64,000 nucleotides of DNA from the NCBI RefSeq assembly GCF_014268885.2, contig NZ_CP077095.1, positions 2,423,501 to 2,487,500 of the forward strand, written 5' to 3'. Under the pieces are notes generated by a model, which was given only the letters and a program-made list of their open reading frames with translations, was not told the DNA's origin and did not search any database. This DNA is from Pseudomonas xantholysinigenes (lineage in GTDB: Bacteria; Pseudomonadota; Gammaproteobacteria; Pseudomonadales; Pseudomonadaceae). Below are positions 55,198-64,000 of the stretch, piece after piece. The translations under genes and the position numbers were made by a program. Every line of letters begins with the position of its first letter. Position 1 is the first letter of the stretch.

Positions 55198-56814
55198 TCA
55201 GCCGCGCATGATCTCAGGGGCGTTGTCTTGCGGCAACCTTAGGCTACCGGGGCGGGCGGCCAAGGCCAGCAGCAGCTCGTTGCCGGGCATCGGTCGGGCG
55301 AACAGATAGCCCTGCTGGAAGTCCACGCCATGATGGGCCAGGTAGTCGCGCTGCACCTCGGTTTCCACGCCTTCGGCGACGATGCCCAGCTCCAGCTTGG
55401 CCGACAGCTCGATGATGGTGTCGAGGATGTGCTGGGACAGCGCGTCGCCACCGATCATGGCGACGAAGCTCTGGTCGATCTTCAGGTAGTCGACCTTGAA
55501 CTGGCGCAGGTAGTTGAGGCTGGACTGGCCGGTGCCGAAGTCGTCGAGGGCGATCATGATCCCCATTGCGTGCAGCTTCTCGAACAGCTCTAGGGTGACC
55601 GGGGTGGGCTCGATCAGCTTGCGCTCGGTCAGTTCCAGGGTCAGCACCACCCGCCCGGGCGGGAAATGCTGGAGGAACGTCTGGCAGTCATCCAGCAAGG
55701 TCAGGTCGCGGCAATGGTCGGCCGTGATGTTGATACCAATATGGAAGCCGTCCTCGAGCAACGCGGCATGGGGCGACAGCATCTGCGCGGTGCTGAGCAT
55801 CAGGCTGCGGGTCATGGCGACAATCTGGCCGCTGTGTTCGGCGTAGGGGATGAACAGGTCCGGGCGTACCAGGCCTTCGCGCGGGTGCTGCCAGCGCATC
55901 AGCACTTCGATACCGGCCCAGTGGTAGTCACCGTCGCGGACCACGGGCTGGAAATAGGGGACGAACTCATTGGCTTCCAGCGCGCGGTCCAGTTCCGCCC
56001 TGGGCGAGCTGGCCCGCCGCAGTTGCCAGCGGCAGGCGCCGCCGGCAATGGCGCCGAGCACCAGCAACAGGCTCAGCAGCGCCGGGTAGCGCGCGCGCAT
56101 CACCGCGCCCGGCTTGTCGGCGCCATAGCCACCATGCACGCTGAACGGGTAGCGTGTGGAGGCAAAGGTCACCGCGGCGCTGGCAGCGATCGGTGGGGTG
56201 CCCTGATGAACCTTGCCATCCGCGCCCATCCAGTGGTTGCCTACCTGCACCCGCAGCACGTCGTCCTCGCCGATCAGGCGCAGGGCGGTCAGCAGGTGGC
56301 TGCCGTCCACTGTGCTGATCGCGCCGCGGCTGTCTTCGCTGACCCGGTAGACCAGCAATGGATGGCCCGGGGTCACTGAATTACCGTCCATCAGCCACAG
56401 ATGCCCATCGGTGTAGTCCTGGGCATCCACAGGCTCGTCGAAATCGCCGAACAGTGACGAGCAATAAAGCGTGTCATGCTCGAACAGGTTGGTCGAGCGG
56501 ACGAAGGCATTGCGGGTGACCTCGACGCGCAGTGCCAATTGCGCCCGTTCACAGGGCTGGCCGGCCATGGGCAACAGGTGATTGGCTGCGGTGGACAGGC
56601 TGTCGAGGATCTGCTCGATATGCCGCACCACCTCCTGGCTGGTGGCCTGGCTGCTGGCGCGCAGGTCATGTTCGGTCTGCCAGCGTATCACCAGCAATCC
56701 GCACAGCAGCGGCAGTACGCCGACGACCCAGGGCAGCAGCGAGCGCCAGCTCCAGCGGGCAGGGCGTTTGGCGGTCAGGGGCATGGGCAAGTGGACCTTG
56801 TGGCGGACGGGCAT
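55198..56814 (-). CDS. CSS-motif cyclic-di-GMP phosphodiesterase (EAL)
   Basis: 538 residues. Two membrane helices (about 25-45 and 250-268) flank a periplasmic CSS domain with YCSSLFGD (about 117). The EAL domain follows (about 290-525), reading IEVLMRWQHP for EAL, then NITADHCRD, ELTERK, DDFGTG, KIDQSFV and the late EGVET with its Glu. It hydrolyses c-di-GMP; CSS proteins sense periplasmic thiol redox state through the Cys pair. Active-site acidic residues appear intact despite the EVL variant. Confidence 0.9.
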   Translation of the reverse strand: MPVRHKVHLPMPLTAKRPARWSWRSLLPWVVGVLPLLCGLLVIRWQTEHDLRASSQATSQEVVRHIEQILDSLSTAANHLLPMAGQPCERAQLALRVEVTRNAFVRSTNLFEHDTLYCSSLFGDFDEPVDAQDYTDGHLWLMDGNSVTPGHPLLVYRVSEDSRGAISTVDGSHLLTALRLIGEDDVLRVQVGNHWMGADGKVHQGTPPIAASAAVTFASTRYPFSVHGGYGADKPGAVMRARYPALLSLLLVLGAIAGGACRWQLRRASSPRAELDRALEANEFVPYFQPVVRDGDYHWAGIEVLMRWQHPREGLVRPDLFIPYAEHSGQIVAMTRSLMLSTAQMLSPHAALLEDGFHIGINITADHCRDLTLLDDCQTFLQHFPPGRVVLTLELTERKLIEPTPVTLELFEKLHAMGIMIALDDFGTGQSSLNYLRQFKVDYLKIDQSFVAMIGGDALSQHILDTIIELSAKLELGIVAEGVETEVQRDYLAHHGVDFQQGYLFARPMPGNELLLALAARPGSLRLPQDNAPEIMRG

Positions 56815-57098
56815 GATGAGACGAAGAATAGCCGTTTGTCGGCACCGGTTGCGAACTAAAGCGCGACAAAGCCATTTACGCCCTGTAGAATCGATTTACG
56901 AATAAAACAATAAGGTTTCCCGCTTCCCGGGGAATCAAGCCCGCCGAGAATGGGTCCATATGACATACCATGGGTTCAAGCTGATCATTGGTGACTTCCT
57001 TGCCCGCAGCGTGCGCGGTATTCCCTGCTCACCACCACCCCTGTTCGACATCCAAAGCAACTGATCAATCGTTATTCGCTGCAGATGAGGACACGAAC
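56815..57098. other. Intergenic region upstream of hpd
   Basis: 284 bp between the divergent EAL and hpd genes. It is AT-rich around 56880-56930 where promoters are expected. No operator or small gene recognised. Confidence 0.4.
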
Positions 57099-58172
57099 AT
57101 GGCAGATATCTTCGAAAATCCGATGGGCCTGGAAGGCTTCGAATTCATCGAGCTCGCCTCGCCGACCCCAGGCGTGCTGGAGCCGGTATTCCAGATGCTC
57201 GGTTTCACCAAGGTGGCGACCCACCGCTCCAAGGATGTACACCTGTATCGCCAGGGTGGCATCAACCTGATTCTGAACAACGAACCTGGCATCGCCTCGT
57301 ACTTCGCCGCCGAGCACGGCCCGTCGGTGTGTGGCATGGCCTTCCGCGTGCGCAACGCCCACGAAGCCTACCGCCGTGCCCTTGAGCTGGGCGCCCAGCC
57401 GGTGGAAATCGAAACCGGCCCGATGGAACTGCGCCTGCCGGCGATCAAGGGTATCGGCGGCGCGCCGCTGTACCTGATCGACCGCTACGAAGAAGGCAGC
57501 TCGATCTACGATATCGACTTCAAGTTCATCGAAGGCGTCGACCGCAACCCGGTCGGTGCGGGCCTGAAGATCATCGACCACCTGACCCATAACGTCTATC
57601 GCGGGCGCATGGCCTATTGGGCCGGTTTCTACGAGAAACTGTTCAACTTCCGCGAGATCCGTTATTTCGACATCAAGGGCGAGTACACCGGCCTGACCTC
57701 CAAGGCCATGACCGCTCCTGACGGCATGATCCGCATCCCGCTCAACGAGGAATCGTCCAAGGGCGCGGGGCAGATCGAAGAGTTCCTGATGCAGTTCAAC
57801 GGCGAAGGCATCCAGCACGTAGCCTTCCTCACCGACGACCTGCTCAAGACCTGGGATGCCCTCAAGGCATGCGGCATGCGCTTCATGACCGCGCCGCCAC
57901 AGACCTACTACGAAATGCTCGAGGAGCGCCTGCCGGGTCACGGCGAGCCGGTCGACCAACTGCAGGCCCGTGGCATCCTGCTGGATGGCGCCTCCGAGGC
58001 CAACGACAAGCGTCTGCTGCTGCAGATCTTCTCGGAAACCTTGCTCGGCCCGGTGTTCTTCGAGTTCATCCAGCGCAAGGGTGACGATGGCTTCGGTGAA
58101 GGCAACTTCAAGGCGCTGTTCGAGTCGATCGAGCGTGACCAGGTACGTCGTGGCGTGCTGAGCGTCGAATAA
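57099..58172 (+). CDS. hpd: 4-Hydroxyphenylpyruvate dioxygenase
   Basis: 357 residues. The iron ligands His161, His240 and Glu322 are all at the positions of the P. fluorescens enzyme, and the vicinal-oxygen-chelate repeats are clear. It converts 4-hydroxyphenylpyruvate to homogentisate in tyrosine catabolism with Fe(II) and O2. AGGA stands 8 nt before ATG. A terminator-like REP pair follows. Extra upstream residues of a longer frame have no ribosome site and are rejected. Confidence 0.97.
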   Translation: MADIFENPMGLEGFEFIELASPTPGVLEPVFQMLGFTKVATHRSKDVHLYRQGGINLILNNEPGIASYFAAEHGPSVCGMAFRVRNAHEAYRRALELGAQPVEIETGPMELRLPAIKGIGGAPLYLIDRYEEGSSIYDIDFKFIEGVDRNPVGAGLKIIDHLTHNVYRGRMAYWAGFYEKLFNFREIRYFDIKGEYTGLTSKAMTAPDGMIRIPLNEESSKGAGQIEEFLMQFNGEGIQHVAFLTDDLLKTWDALKACGMRFMTAPPQTYYEMLEERLPGHGEPVDQLQARGILLDGASEANDKRLLLQIFSETLLGPVFFEFIQRKGDDGFGEGNFKALFESIERDQVRRGVLSVE

Positions 58173-58194
58173 CACGCTTCAGGCCATGAACCAG

Positions 58195-58252
58195 CGCGGG
58201 GCAAGCCCGCTCCCAGATTGATGGGAGTGGGCTTGCCCCGCGCTGCTTTTGT
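58195..58252 (+). terminator. REP-like hairpin with T-run after hpd
   Basis: Arms 58195-58216 (GCGCGGGGCAAGCCCGCTCCCA) and 58223-58244 pair over 22 bp with one G-T pair, 6-nt loop, then TGCTTTTG. Serves as hpd terminator and separates it from the convergent PfpI-type gene. Confidence 0.7.
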
Positions 58253-58257
58253 GCTGG

Positions 58258-58944
58258 CTAGCGGTTGCCCAGGAAGCGAATGACGGCCTCGGCAACCCCG
58301 CTAGTGGAGGCGGGATTCTGCCCGGTAATCAGGCTGTTATCCTCGACCACAAAGGCTGCCCAGGGATCATCGGCCTGGCTGTATTCACCGCCGCGGGCAA
58401 TGAGCTCATTTTCGGTCAGAAACGGCACTACTTTATCCAGTTCGGCCAGTTTCTCTTCAGTGTTGGAGAAGCCGGTTACTTTGCGTCCCTTGAGCAGTAG
58501 GCTGTTGTCGCTGAGCTTGATGTTGAGCAACCCGACCACACCATGGCAGACCGCTGCCACGGCGCCGCCGCGCTCATGGATACGCCGAGCCAGCTCCTGC
58601 AACGGCTGATTGTCGGGGAAGTCCCACATCACGCCGTGGCCACCGGTGTAGTAGATGGCGCTGTACTGCTCGGCCTTGACCTGGCCAGGGCTCAGGGTGG
58701 CGCCCAGGCGGTTCATGAAGGTCTTGTCGTCGTACCACCGCCAGTCCAGTTCCGGCGCCATTTGCAAACTGTGCGGGTCGATCGGCACATAGCCGCCGGC
58801 CGGGCTGACATAGTCGACCGTGAAACCGGCCTGCTGCACCGTGTCGACGAAGTGCACGGCTTCACCCAGCCACAGCCCTGTGGCGCGCTTGGTTGTCGGA
58901 TACTTGGCGGTATTGGTCAGCACGACCAGGATCTTCTTGTTCAT
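58258..58944 (-). CDS. DJ-1/PfpI superfamily protein (Hsp31-like)
   Basis: 228 residues. Nucleophile elbow AVCHGVV with Cys133 followed by His134, the Cys-His pair of class I amidotransferase-like hydrolases, and Glu28 as possible third member. Hsp31-type members act as glyoxalase III (methylglyoxal to lactate) or protein deglycase, though the latter is debated. Cytoplasmic. Divergent from the deaminase gene. Confidence 0.86.
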   Translation of the reverse strand: MNKKILVVLTNTAKYPTTKRATGLWLGEAVHFVDTVQQAGFTVDYVSPAGGYVPIDPHSLQMAPELDWRWYDDKTFMNRLGATLSPGQVKAEQYSAIYYTGGHGVMWDFPDNQPLQELARRIHERGGAVAAVCHGVVGLLNIKLSDNSLLLKGRKVTGFSNTEEKLAELDKVVPFLTENELIARGGEYSQADDPWAAFVVEDNSLITGQNPASTSGVAEAVIRFLGNR

Positions 58945-59071
58945 GTGTGCATACCCGTCGAGTCCATGGAGAGCGGATGATCAGGCCAGCGAAAAGCCTA
59001 TAGAGCATAGCTTTGATACAGCGCGTGTTGTGCTAGTCTGCTGCAAAACAATCGCACCCCGGGAAAACACC

Positions 59072-59521
59072 ATGGAACAGGGTTCTTGCTCCTTCATGCA
59101 GGCCGCTATCGACGAGGCCCGCAAAGGGCTGGAGGAGGGCGGTATCCCAATCGGTTCGGTGCTGGTGCACGCTGGCAAGATCATCGGTCGCGGCCACAAT
59201 CGGCGCGTGCAGCAGGGCAGCGCCATCCTGCATGGTGAAATGGACGCCCTGGAAAACGCCGGGCGGCAACCGGCGAGTGTCTATCGCGATGCCACGCTCT
59301 ATACCACCTTGTCGCCGTGCGCCATGTGCAGCGGGGCGATCCTGTTGTATGGCATCAAGACGGTGGTCATCGGCGAGAACGAGACATTCCTGGGCGAGGA
59401 GCAACTGCTGCGCACGCGTGGCGTGACCCTCGATGTGCGCCATGATCAAACCTGCAGGCAACTGATGGACGCATTCATCAGCAGTAAGCCTGAATTGTGG
59501 AACGAAGATATTGGCCGCTGA
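59072..59521 (+). CDS. Fungal-type cytosine deaminase
   Basis: 149 residues. Zinc site His54-Gly-Glu56 (HGEMDAL) and PCAMC (Cys83, Cys86), as in yeast Fcy1. Bacterial CodA is an unrelated TIM-barrel amidohydrolase, so this is the cytidine-deaminase-fold type. It would deaminate cytosine to uracil in pyrimidine salvage; the TLSPCAMCSGAILLYGIKTVVIGEN segment is close to the fungal enzymes. Start 59072 follows GGGAA. Its end overlaps the next gene by up to 11 nt. Confidence 0.88.
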   Translation: MEQGSCSFMQAAIDEARKGLEEGGIPIGSVLVHAGKIIGRGHNRRVQQGSAILHGEMDALENAGRQPASVYRDATLYTTLSPCAMCSGAILLYGIKTVVIGENETFLGEEQLLRTRGVTLDVRHDQTCRQLMDAFISSKPELWNEDIGR

Positions 59522-61568
59522 TCCGAACCCGCTTCCCGGAGCGGTACAGGGTATCTCGTTGCGGCCGTCAGCCGCCGAAGCCACGGGCATGAGCGCGTCG
59601 GTCACCGACTTCGACTGGAGCACCACGCCCCTGGGGCCCCTGGTGTTGTGGTCGCCCGCCTTGCGCATTGCCGTGGACATGCTGTTGTTGTCACCCTTTC
59701 CTTGCGCGCTGGCCTGGGGGCCGGAGCTGACGGTCATCCACAACGAAGGCTACAAGCAGCTGCTGGCCGAAGAGACGGATTTCCAGGGTTGTCGTTTCGA
59801 GCAGTTGTGGGCCCATGCCTGGGACAGCCTGGGCGCCGCGGTGTTCATGGCCCTCGAGGGGCGGGGCAGCCTGCTGGCGGATGCCCCGCTGCCGATTGCC
59901 CACCCGGGCAGTGCGACGACGGTATGGTTCACCGGCTGCCTGTCTCCCTTGCATGACGACCGACGAACAATCGCCGGCTTTCTGCATACCTTGATCGAGA
60001 CTACCGCCAGCGTCGAGACGACCCGTAGGTGGCGGGAGCTGGCGCAATCCTTCGAAGCGCGGCTGGAGCATCACCTTAGTCACTCCACGTCGACCTGGCA
60101 GTTGTCGCCCGACCTGATGTTGACGCTCGATAAGGACTTGCAGGTGCGCATGGCCAACCCGACCTGGCATAACGCGCTAGGCTGGCCGGCGGATGGCACC
60201 CCCGAATATCCATTGCCGGAGCTGTTTCACCCAGCTGATCGCACCGAAGCCGAGTTGATGCTGAGCACCTTGTTGCAGGGTGCGCAGACGGTGGCCTTCG
60301 ATGGGCGTGTGCGGCATCACGATGGCCATTACTGCTGGTTTCGCTGGCACGGTACGTGCGAGCAGGACGTGCCGACGCTGGTGGGACGCGATATCAGCGA
60401 AGAGCGCCAGGCCGTGCAGCGTTTGGCACAGGCCGCGGTGGAGGAAAGCCAGCGCATGGACTCGATGGTCAAAGTGGCGGGCGGCCTGGGGCATGAGATG
60501 AACAATGTGCTGTCGGGGGTCAGCAGCAGTCTCGAACTGTTGGACCGACGGCTTGCCCAAGGGCGTTTGGAAAATCTGGCGAGCTATGTAGCCATAGCGC
60601 GCGAGGCTACCAGTCGAGCGATTGGCCTGACGCACAATCTGTTGGCGTTTGCTCGCAGCCAGCCGTTATCCCCCAACGTGCTTGACATCAAGCATTTGCT
60701 CGAGTCCGTGACGCCGCTGTTGCAACAGACCCTTGGCAGCGGTATGCGCCTGCACTGGCACATGGACCAGGCGCCCTGGCCGGTCAGGCTGGACCCCGAC
60801 CTGTTACGCAATGCCTTGATGCACCTGTGCCGCAACGCCCGCGACGCCTGCCTGGGGCAGGGCAATGTATCGATTCGAATTGCCAATGAGCGGGTCGAGG
60901 GCGTGAGTGAGTATTCGGCGCAATGGGTGGCGGGTGATCATGTCGTGTTGCAGGTCGAGGATGATGGGCATGGCATGTCGCCAGATGATGTGGCCCGCGC
61001 TTTCGAACCGTTTTTCACCAGCAAGCCGCTCGGGCAGGGGGCCGGCCTGGGTTTGCCGATGGTCCACGGCTTTGTCCAGCAATCCAGTGGTCAGATCTGG
61101 ATCGAGTCGCAGCAAGGCCAGGGCACGCGGGTCGTGCTGATGTTTCCGCGTTGTCACGAGAGCTTGCCTGAGCCTCTGGCAGGCATGGATGCCCAGGTCC
61201 AGGGTGGGCGCCTGTTGCTGGTCGATGACGAGACCAGCTTGCGTGGGGTGATGAAGGAGGCCCTGGTCGAGCATGGCTTCGAGGTGTGCGCCGTGGCCGA
61301 TGCCAACAGTGCCCTGGCGGAGTACCGTCACAACGGTCCGTTCGAGCTGGTGGTGACCGACATCGGCTTGCCGGGTGGCTTCAGCGGGCGGCAAGTGGCC
61401 AGGGCACTGCGCTTGATCAACCCTGAACAGAAGATCATGTTCATTACCGGCTTCAACGATGATCCAGAGCAGCAGGCGCTGCTTGATGAGCCCGGGACCG
61501 ACCTGTTGCTCAAGCCGTTCTCGCTGGTGACACTGGTCGAACGGATTCAGCGTCTGCTGCAGGCCTGA
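59511..61568 (+). CDS. Hybrid sensor histidine kinase/response regulator with PAS domain
   Basis: 685 residues from a TTG at 59511, or 659 from the in-frame ATG at 59589 (MSASVTDFDW), which may be the true start; neither has a strong Shine-Dalgarno. An N-terminal GAF/PAS-like domain is followed by a PAS around residues 200-300. Then come the DHp helix with GGLGHEMNN (His about 326), the HATPase with DDGHGM and GLGLPMV, and a C-terminal receiver (VDDE start, Asp about 617 in VTDIGLPGG, LKPF). No membrane segment, so it senses inside the cell. The receiver has no output domain; the partner is unknown. Confidence 0.87.
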   Translation: MAADPNPLPGAVQGISLRPSAAEATGMSASVTDFDWSTTPLGPLVLWSPALRIAVDMLLLSPFPCALAWGPELTVIHNEGYKQLLAEETDFQGCRFEQLWAHAWDSLGAAVFMALEGRGSLLADAPLPIAHPGSATTVWFTGCLSPLHDDRRTIAGFLHTLIETTASVETTRRWRELAQSFEARLEHHLSHSTSTWQLSPDLMLTLDKDLQVRMANPTWHNALGWPADGTPEYPLPELFHPADRTEAELMLSTLLQGAQTVAFDGRVRHHDGHYCWFRWHGTCEQDVPTLVGRDISEERQAVQRLAQAAVEESQRMDSMVKVAGGLGHEMNNVLSGVSSSLELLDRRLAQGRLENLASYVAIAREATSRAIGLTHNLLAFARSQPLSPNVLDIKHLLESVTPLLQQTLGSGMRLHWHMDQAPWPVRLDPDLLRNALMHLCRNARDACLGQGNVSIRIANERVEGVSEYSAQWVAGDHVVLQVEDDGHGMSPDDVARAFEPFFTSKPLGQGAGLGLPMVHGFVQQSSGQIWIESQQGQGTRVVLMFPRCHESLPEPLAGMDAQVQGGRLLLVDDETSLRGVMKEALVEHGFEVCAVADANSALAEYRHNGPFELVVTDIGLPGGFSGRQVARALRLINPEQKIMFITGFNDDPEQQALLDEPGTDLLLKPFSLVTLVERIQRLLQA

Positions 61569-61598
61569 CTCGGCGGCCAAGCATGCGCCCGGCGCGTC

Positions 61599-62654
61599 TC
61601 AAAGGCCTTGTTGCAGGTAGGGATCGTCGGGGTTCTGGCGTTCCAGTTCGGCCAGCAGCACCTGGACGTTCTGCAGTTGCCCGGTTTCCTTCCAGTACTG
61701 GATCAGCAGAACCCGCGCCCGGCGATTGGCCGGCTCGCGGCTGAGCACGGCCTCCAGTTGCTTCTGTGCGGCATCTACCTGCTCCAGTTCATGCAGAGTC
61801 AGGGCCAGGGTATAGCGGTAGTCGTTGTTGTCGGGCTCCAGCTCCACGGCGCGCGCCAATGCCAGCAAGGCGTATTCCTGTTGCGCATGGCGGCTGAGCC
61901 ACAACCCCAGTTCGTGTTGCAGGAACGCGGAGTCCGGCCGCAGGGCCAGAGCCTTGGCCAGCACCGCCCGGGAGGCATCGTGCTGCCCCTGGGCTTCGAG
62001 CAGGCGCACCTGGGTCGCCAGGGCATCGAGGTTGTCGGGGGCTACCTCGAGGCTGCGCGCCAGTGCCTGCGCCGCGGCATCGAAGGCTTGTTCGTGCATG
62101 TACAACCTGGCCAGGTGCACCTGCGCGGCAGCGTCCTCGGGCTGTTGCTCCAGGGTCTGCTGGTATTGCTCCAGGGCGGCCTGCAAGGGGCCGAAGTACA
62201 GGCCGATGGCATCAGGGTCGAGCCCCAGCAGGGCGTCCACCGCGGCGAAGCGCACGCTTTGCTCGTCATCTTCCAGCAGGGGGCCGAGCACCAGGCTGCG
62301 TTGGGCGGCCGGCAACAGCCTGCGCACGGCCGCGATGGCGGCACGGCGTACCATCGGATCGTCGTGTTCGAGGTCCAGTCTGGCCAATTTCAACGCCTGG
62401 GGCGAGGGGTAGTTGGGCAGTTCGGCGTACAGCGCGGCGCGGCGGATCGGCGCCAGGTCGTCACGCTGCAACTGCTGGTACAGCACGCGGGCGGCTCCTG
62501 GTTGGCCTTCATGGGCCTGGCGCAGGGCTTTGGCATAGCTGTGCGGGGGCAGCTCCGGCACGCTGGGTTGCGGGGTGCGCCACAGGTAGCCGAGCGCAAC
62601 GGGCACCAGTACTGCGAGCAGCAGGGCGAGCAGGTAGCGGTGGCGTCTGGGCAT
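61599..62654 (-). CDS. HEAT/TPR repeat protein with N-terminal membrane anchor
   Basis: 351 residues. One hydrophobic segment (about 7-25), then HEAT-like helical repeats (about 60-145; DPMVRRAAIAAVRRLL, EQSVRFAAVDALLGL) and about five TPR repeats (about 150-345). Predicted to face the periplasm and act as a scaffold. No recognised specific family. Same strand as oprN, but separated from it by a terminator. Confidence 0.78.
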   Translation of the reverse strand: MPRRHRYLLALLLAVLVPVALGYLWRTPQPSVPELPPHSYAKALRQAHEGQPGAARVLYQQLQRDDLAPIRRAALYAELPNYPSPQALKLARLDLEHDDPMVRRAAIAAVRRLLPAAQRSLVLGPLLEDDEQSVRFAAVDALLGLDPDAIGLYFGPLQAALEQYQQTLEQQPEDAAAQVHLARLYMHEQAFDAAAQALARSLEVAPDNLDALATQVRLLEAQGQHDASRAVLAKALALRPDSAFLQHELGLWLSRHAQQEYALLALARAVELEPDNNDYRYTLALTLHELEQVDAAQKQLEAVLSREPANRRARVLLIQYWKETGQLQNVQVLLAELERQNPDDPYLQQGL

Positions 62655-62800
62655 CGTGCGCGGCGGTCCATGGCGGAAGAAGGCAGAGCTTGGGGCAGAA
62701 TGGTCCGGGCTGCAAGCACCAAGGTAGGCGCCATGCTGGCGAACCTGGCAATACAGTAGTGGCTGGCATAGGCTTTGCTGGCTCCGACGCCATGGCCATC

Positions 62801-62833
62801 AAAAAAAGCCCCGCGGGCCAAGGCCAGCGGGGC
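62801..62833 (-). terminator. Rho-independent terminator of the efflux operon
   Basis: GCCCCGC (62808-62814) and GCGGGGC (62827-62833), 12-nt loop. On the minus strand it is followed by seven T (A-run 62801-62807). It sits 50 nt past the oprN stop. Confidence 0.87.
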
Positions 62834-62883
62834 AAACGGTTGGGGGAGGAACCAACCAAAGGAGTCTTTACATCTGCTTGCGA

Positions 62884-64000
62884 TCAGCGCGAGCTGGCGA
62901 CCACTTCTGGCTGCCAGCCACCGCCGAGGGCCTTGTAGATCGCCACGATGCCGCTGTACAGCTCGACCTCGCCCTGGGCCTGGGCATCCTCGGCGCTCAG
63001 CCGCTCACGCTCGGCATCCAGCAGCACCAGGTAATCCACCGTCCCTTCGCGATAGCGGATCGAGGCCAGCTCGGCGGCCTTGCGGCTGGCGTCGCTCTGG
63101 CGCATCAGTGCCAACAGGCGTTGCTGGCGCTTGCCGTAGTCGCTGAAGGCGTTGGCGGACTCCTCCAGGGCCAGCAACACCTGTTGCTCATAGTTGGCCA
63201 GGGCGCCGTCGGCGTCGGCCTTGGCCCCGCGCAGGCGGGCACGCACACTGCCCAGGTCGAACGCGGCCCAGCTGATGCTTGGGCCGAGGGCCCAGGCATT
63301 GGCGGCCGAGGAGCCGATCTGCGAGCCTCGGGCGGCGGTGAAGCCGAGGAAGCCGCTCAGGCTGACCCGCGGGAACAGATCGGCAGTAGCCACGCCCACA
63401 TTGGCGGTGGCTGCCGCCAGTTGGCGTTCGGCACTGCGAATGTCCGGGCGGCGGCGCAGCAGCTCGCCGGGGTCGCCCACCGGCAGGGCCTTGGCGATGG
63501 CCGGCAGGGCCTTGGGTGCAAGGTCCACGGTCAGGGCGTCCGGGCGTTGGCCGAGCAGGGTGGCGATACGGTTTTTGGCGCGTACCTGTTCGGCCTGCAA
63601 TTGCGGCACGGTGGCCTCGACGCCCGCTAGACGGGCGTCGGCGCGGACCACGTCGAGCTCGTTGCCGACCCCGGTGTCACGCAGGGTCACGGTGATGTCC
63701 CGCGACTCCTGCTGGGTCTTGAGGTTGGCCAGGGCGATCTTCTCGCGTAACTGGGCACCGCGCAGTTGGCCATAGGCATCGACCAGCTCGGCGATCAGGC
63801 TGACCTGCAGCTGTTGCAGGTCGGCTTCGGCGGCGGCTTCCTGGGCCTCGCTGGCCTCGATCTGGCGCTGGATGCGGCCGAAAAGGTCGAGCTCCCAGGC
63901 CATGTCCAGGCCCAGGTCGTAGCGCTCGCTGTTGACCCGGCGTTCGGTCTGGCCGGGGATCTGGCCTTTGCCCAAGTCGCTGCTGGCGCGGCTGGTGACC
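62884..64000 (-). CDS. oprN: OprN, RND efflux outer-membrane factor (3' part, truncated at the window edge)
   Basis: At least 372 residues; the frame continues past 64000, so the N-terminal about 100 residues including the lipoprotein signal are missing. Typical OprM/NodT sequence: ERYDLGLDMAWELDLFGRI, LRRRPDIRSAERQLAA, ATADLFPRVSLSGFLG and a helical tail ending GGGWQP. The sequence resembles OprN of P. aeruginosa closely from memory, and the arrangement fits mexEF-oprN with the pump genes to the right. It forms the outer-membrane channel of a tripartite exporter. Confidence 0.9.
   Translation of the reverse strand, partial: VTSRASSDLGKGQIPGQTERRVNSERYDLGLDMAWELDLFGRIQRQIEASEAQEAAAEADLQQLQVSLIAELVDAYGQLRGAQLREKIALANLKTQQESRDITVTLRDTGVGNELDVVRADARLAGVEATVPQLQAEQVRAKNRIATLLGQRPDALTVDLAPKALPAIAKALPVGDPGELLRRRPDIRSAERQLAAATANVGVATADLFPRVSLSGFLGFTAARGSQIGSSAANAWALGPSISWAAFDLGSVRARLRGAKADADGALANYEQQVLLALEESANAFSDYGKRQQRLLALMRQSDASRKAAELASIRYREGTVDYLVLLDAERERLSAEDAQAQGEVELYSGIVAIYKALGGGWQPEVVASSR

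Noticed and set aside
56988..57098. 37-codon N-terminal extension of HPPD
   Set aside because: HPPD residue numbering, including His161, His240 and Glu322, matches only with the ATG at 57099, which has its own AGGA.

Overview
The window looks like a chromosomal segment of a fluorescent pseudomonad of the Pseudomonas putida group. Evidence: high GC with strong GC3 bias, periplasmic pyoverdine maturation genes with PvdS-type promoters, a second LexA heading an imuA-imuB-dnaE2 cassette, PobA/AraC-type PobR, HPPD, an OprN-type efflux outer-membrane factor, and the gggagcgggttnacccgcg hairpins typical of P. putida REP sequences. I saw no rRNA, tRNA, CRISPR array, insertion sequence or prophage.

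Layout. (1) 0.1-6.7 kb, minus strand: pyoverdine block pvdM-pvdN-pvdO, then pvdA-pvdE. Each transcription unit is preceded by an exact TAAAT-N16-CGT iron-starvation box. (2) 6.9-10.4 kb: an FlxA-like coiled-coil protein, PbpG, an AT-rich acyltransferase-3 gene that looks acquired, and a 60-residue protein with its own terminator. (3) 10.5-17.4 kb: siderophore-interacting reductase, pobR/pobA (4-hydroxybenzoate to protocatechuate), ankyrin protein, LysR regulator, DUF899 protein, YdcA-like secreted protein, HAD phosphatase. (4) 17.9-35.4 kb: a stress and DNA-repair region. It holds a four-gene lipoprotein / haem-oxygenase-like iron enzyme / methyltransferase / GCS2-type ligase operon, a decayed copy of the ligase gene, an SDR, a 45-residue Cys-rich protein, and Ku. 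A facing operon follows, ligD-acyl-CoA dehydrogenase-PIG-L deacetylase-NodS-type methyltransferase-glycosyltransferase. Then come an acidic protein with a metallothionein and a six-gene operon DUF72-ybhP-clsB-ybhN-two small proteins. (5) 35.6-41.3 kb: lexA2-imuA-imuB-dnaE2 mutagenesis cassette with a LexA2-type palindrome over the lexA2 start. (6) 41.4-48.5 kb: aldo/keto reductase, LysR, 3-oxoacid CoA-transferase A and B with AtoE transporter, and a TonB-dependent siderophore receptor. (7) 48.6-55.2 kb: DapA-like lyase and class II aldolase with a divergent XRE-cupin regulator, AraC/LysE pair, a proline-rich leader ORF overlapping a TerC-CBS-CorC membrane protein, RarD-like permease. (8) 55.2-64 kb: CSS-EAL phosphodiesterase, HPPD, DJ-1/PfpI protein, fungal-type cytosine deaminase overlapping a hybrid histidine kinase, HEAT/TPR protein, and the 3' part of oprN running off the right edge.

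How the parts work together: the pvd genes hydroxylate ornithine, export the ferribactin precursor and mature it in the periplasm. PobA and HPPD feed aromatic-ring catabolism. Ku and LigD form a two-component end-joining system close to a SOS-type translesion cassette. The least explained parts are the iron-enzyme/methyltransferase/ligase operon (17.9-21.5 kb), the four metabolic genes coupled to ligD (24.3-27.3 kb) and the Pro-rich leader before the TerC gene (52.65 kb). Function calls come from reading translated sequences and remembered family features; no database search was run.
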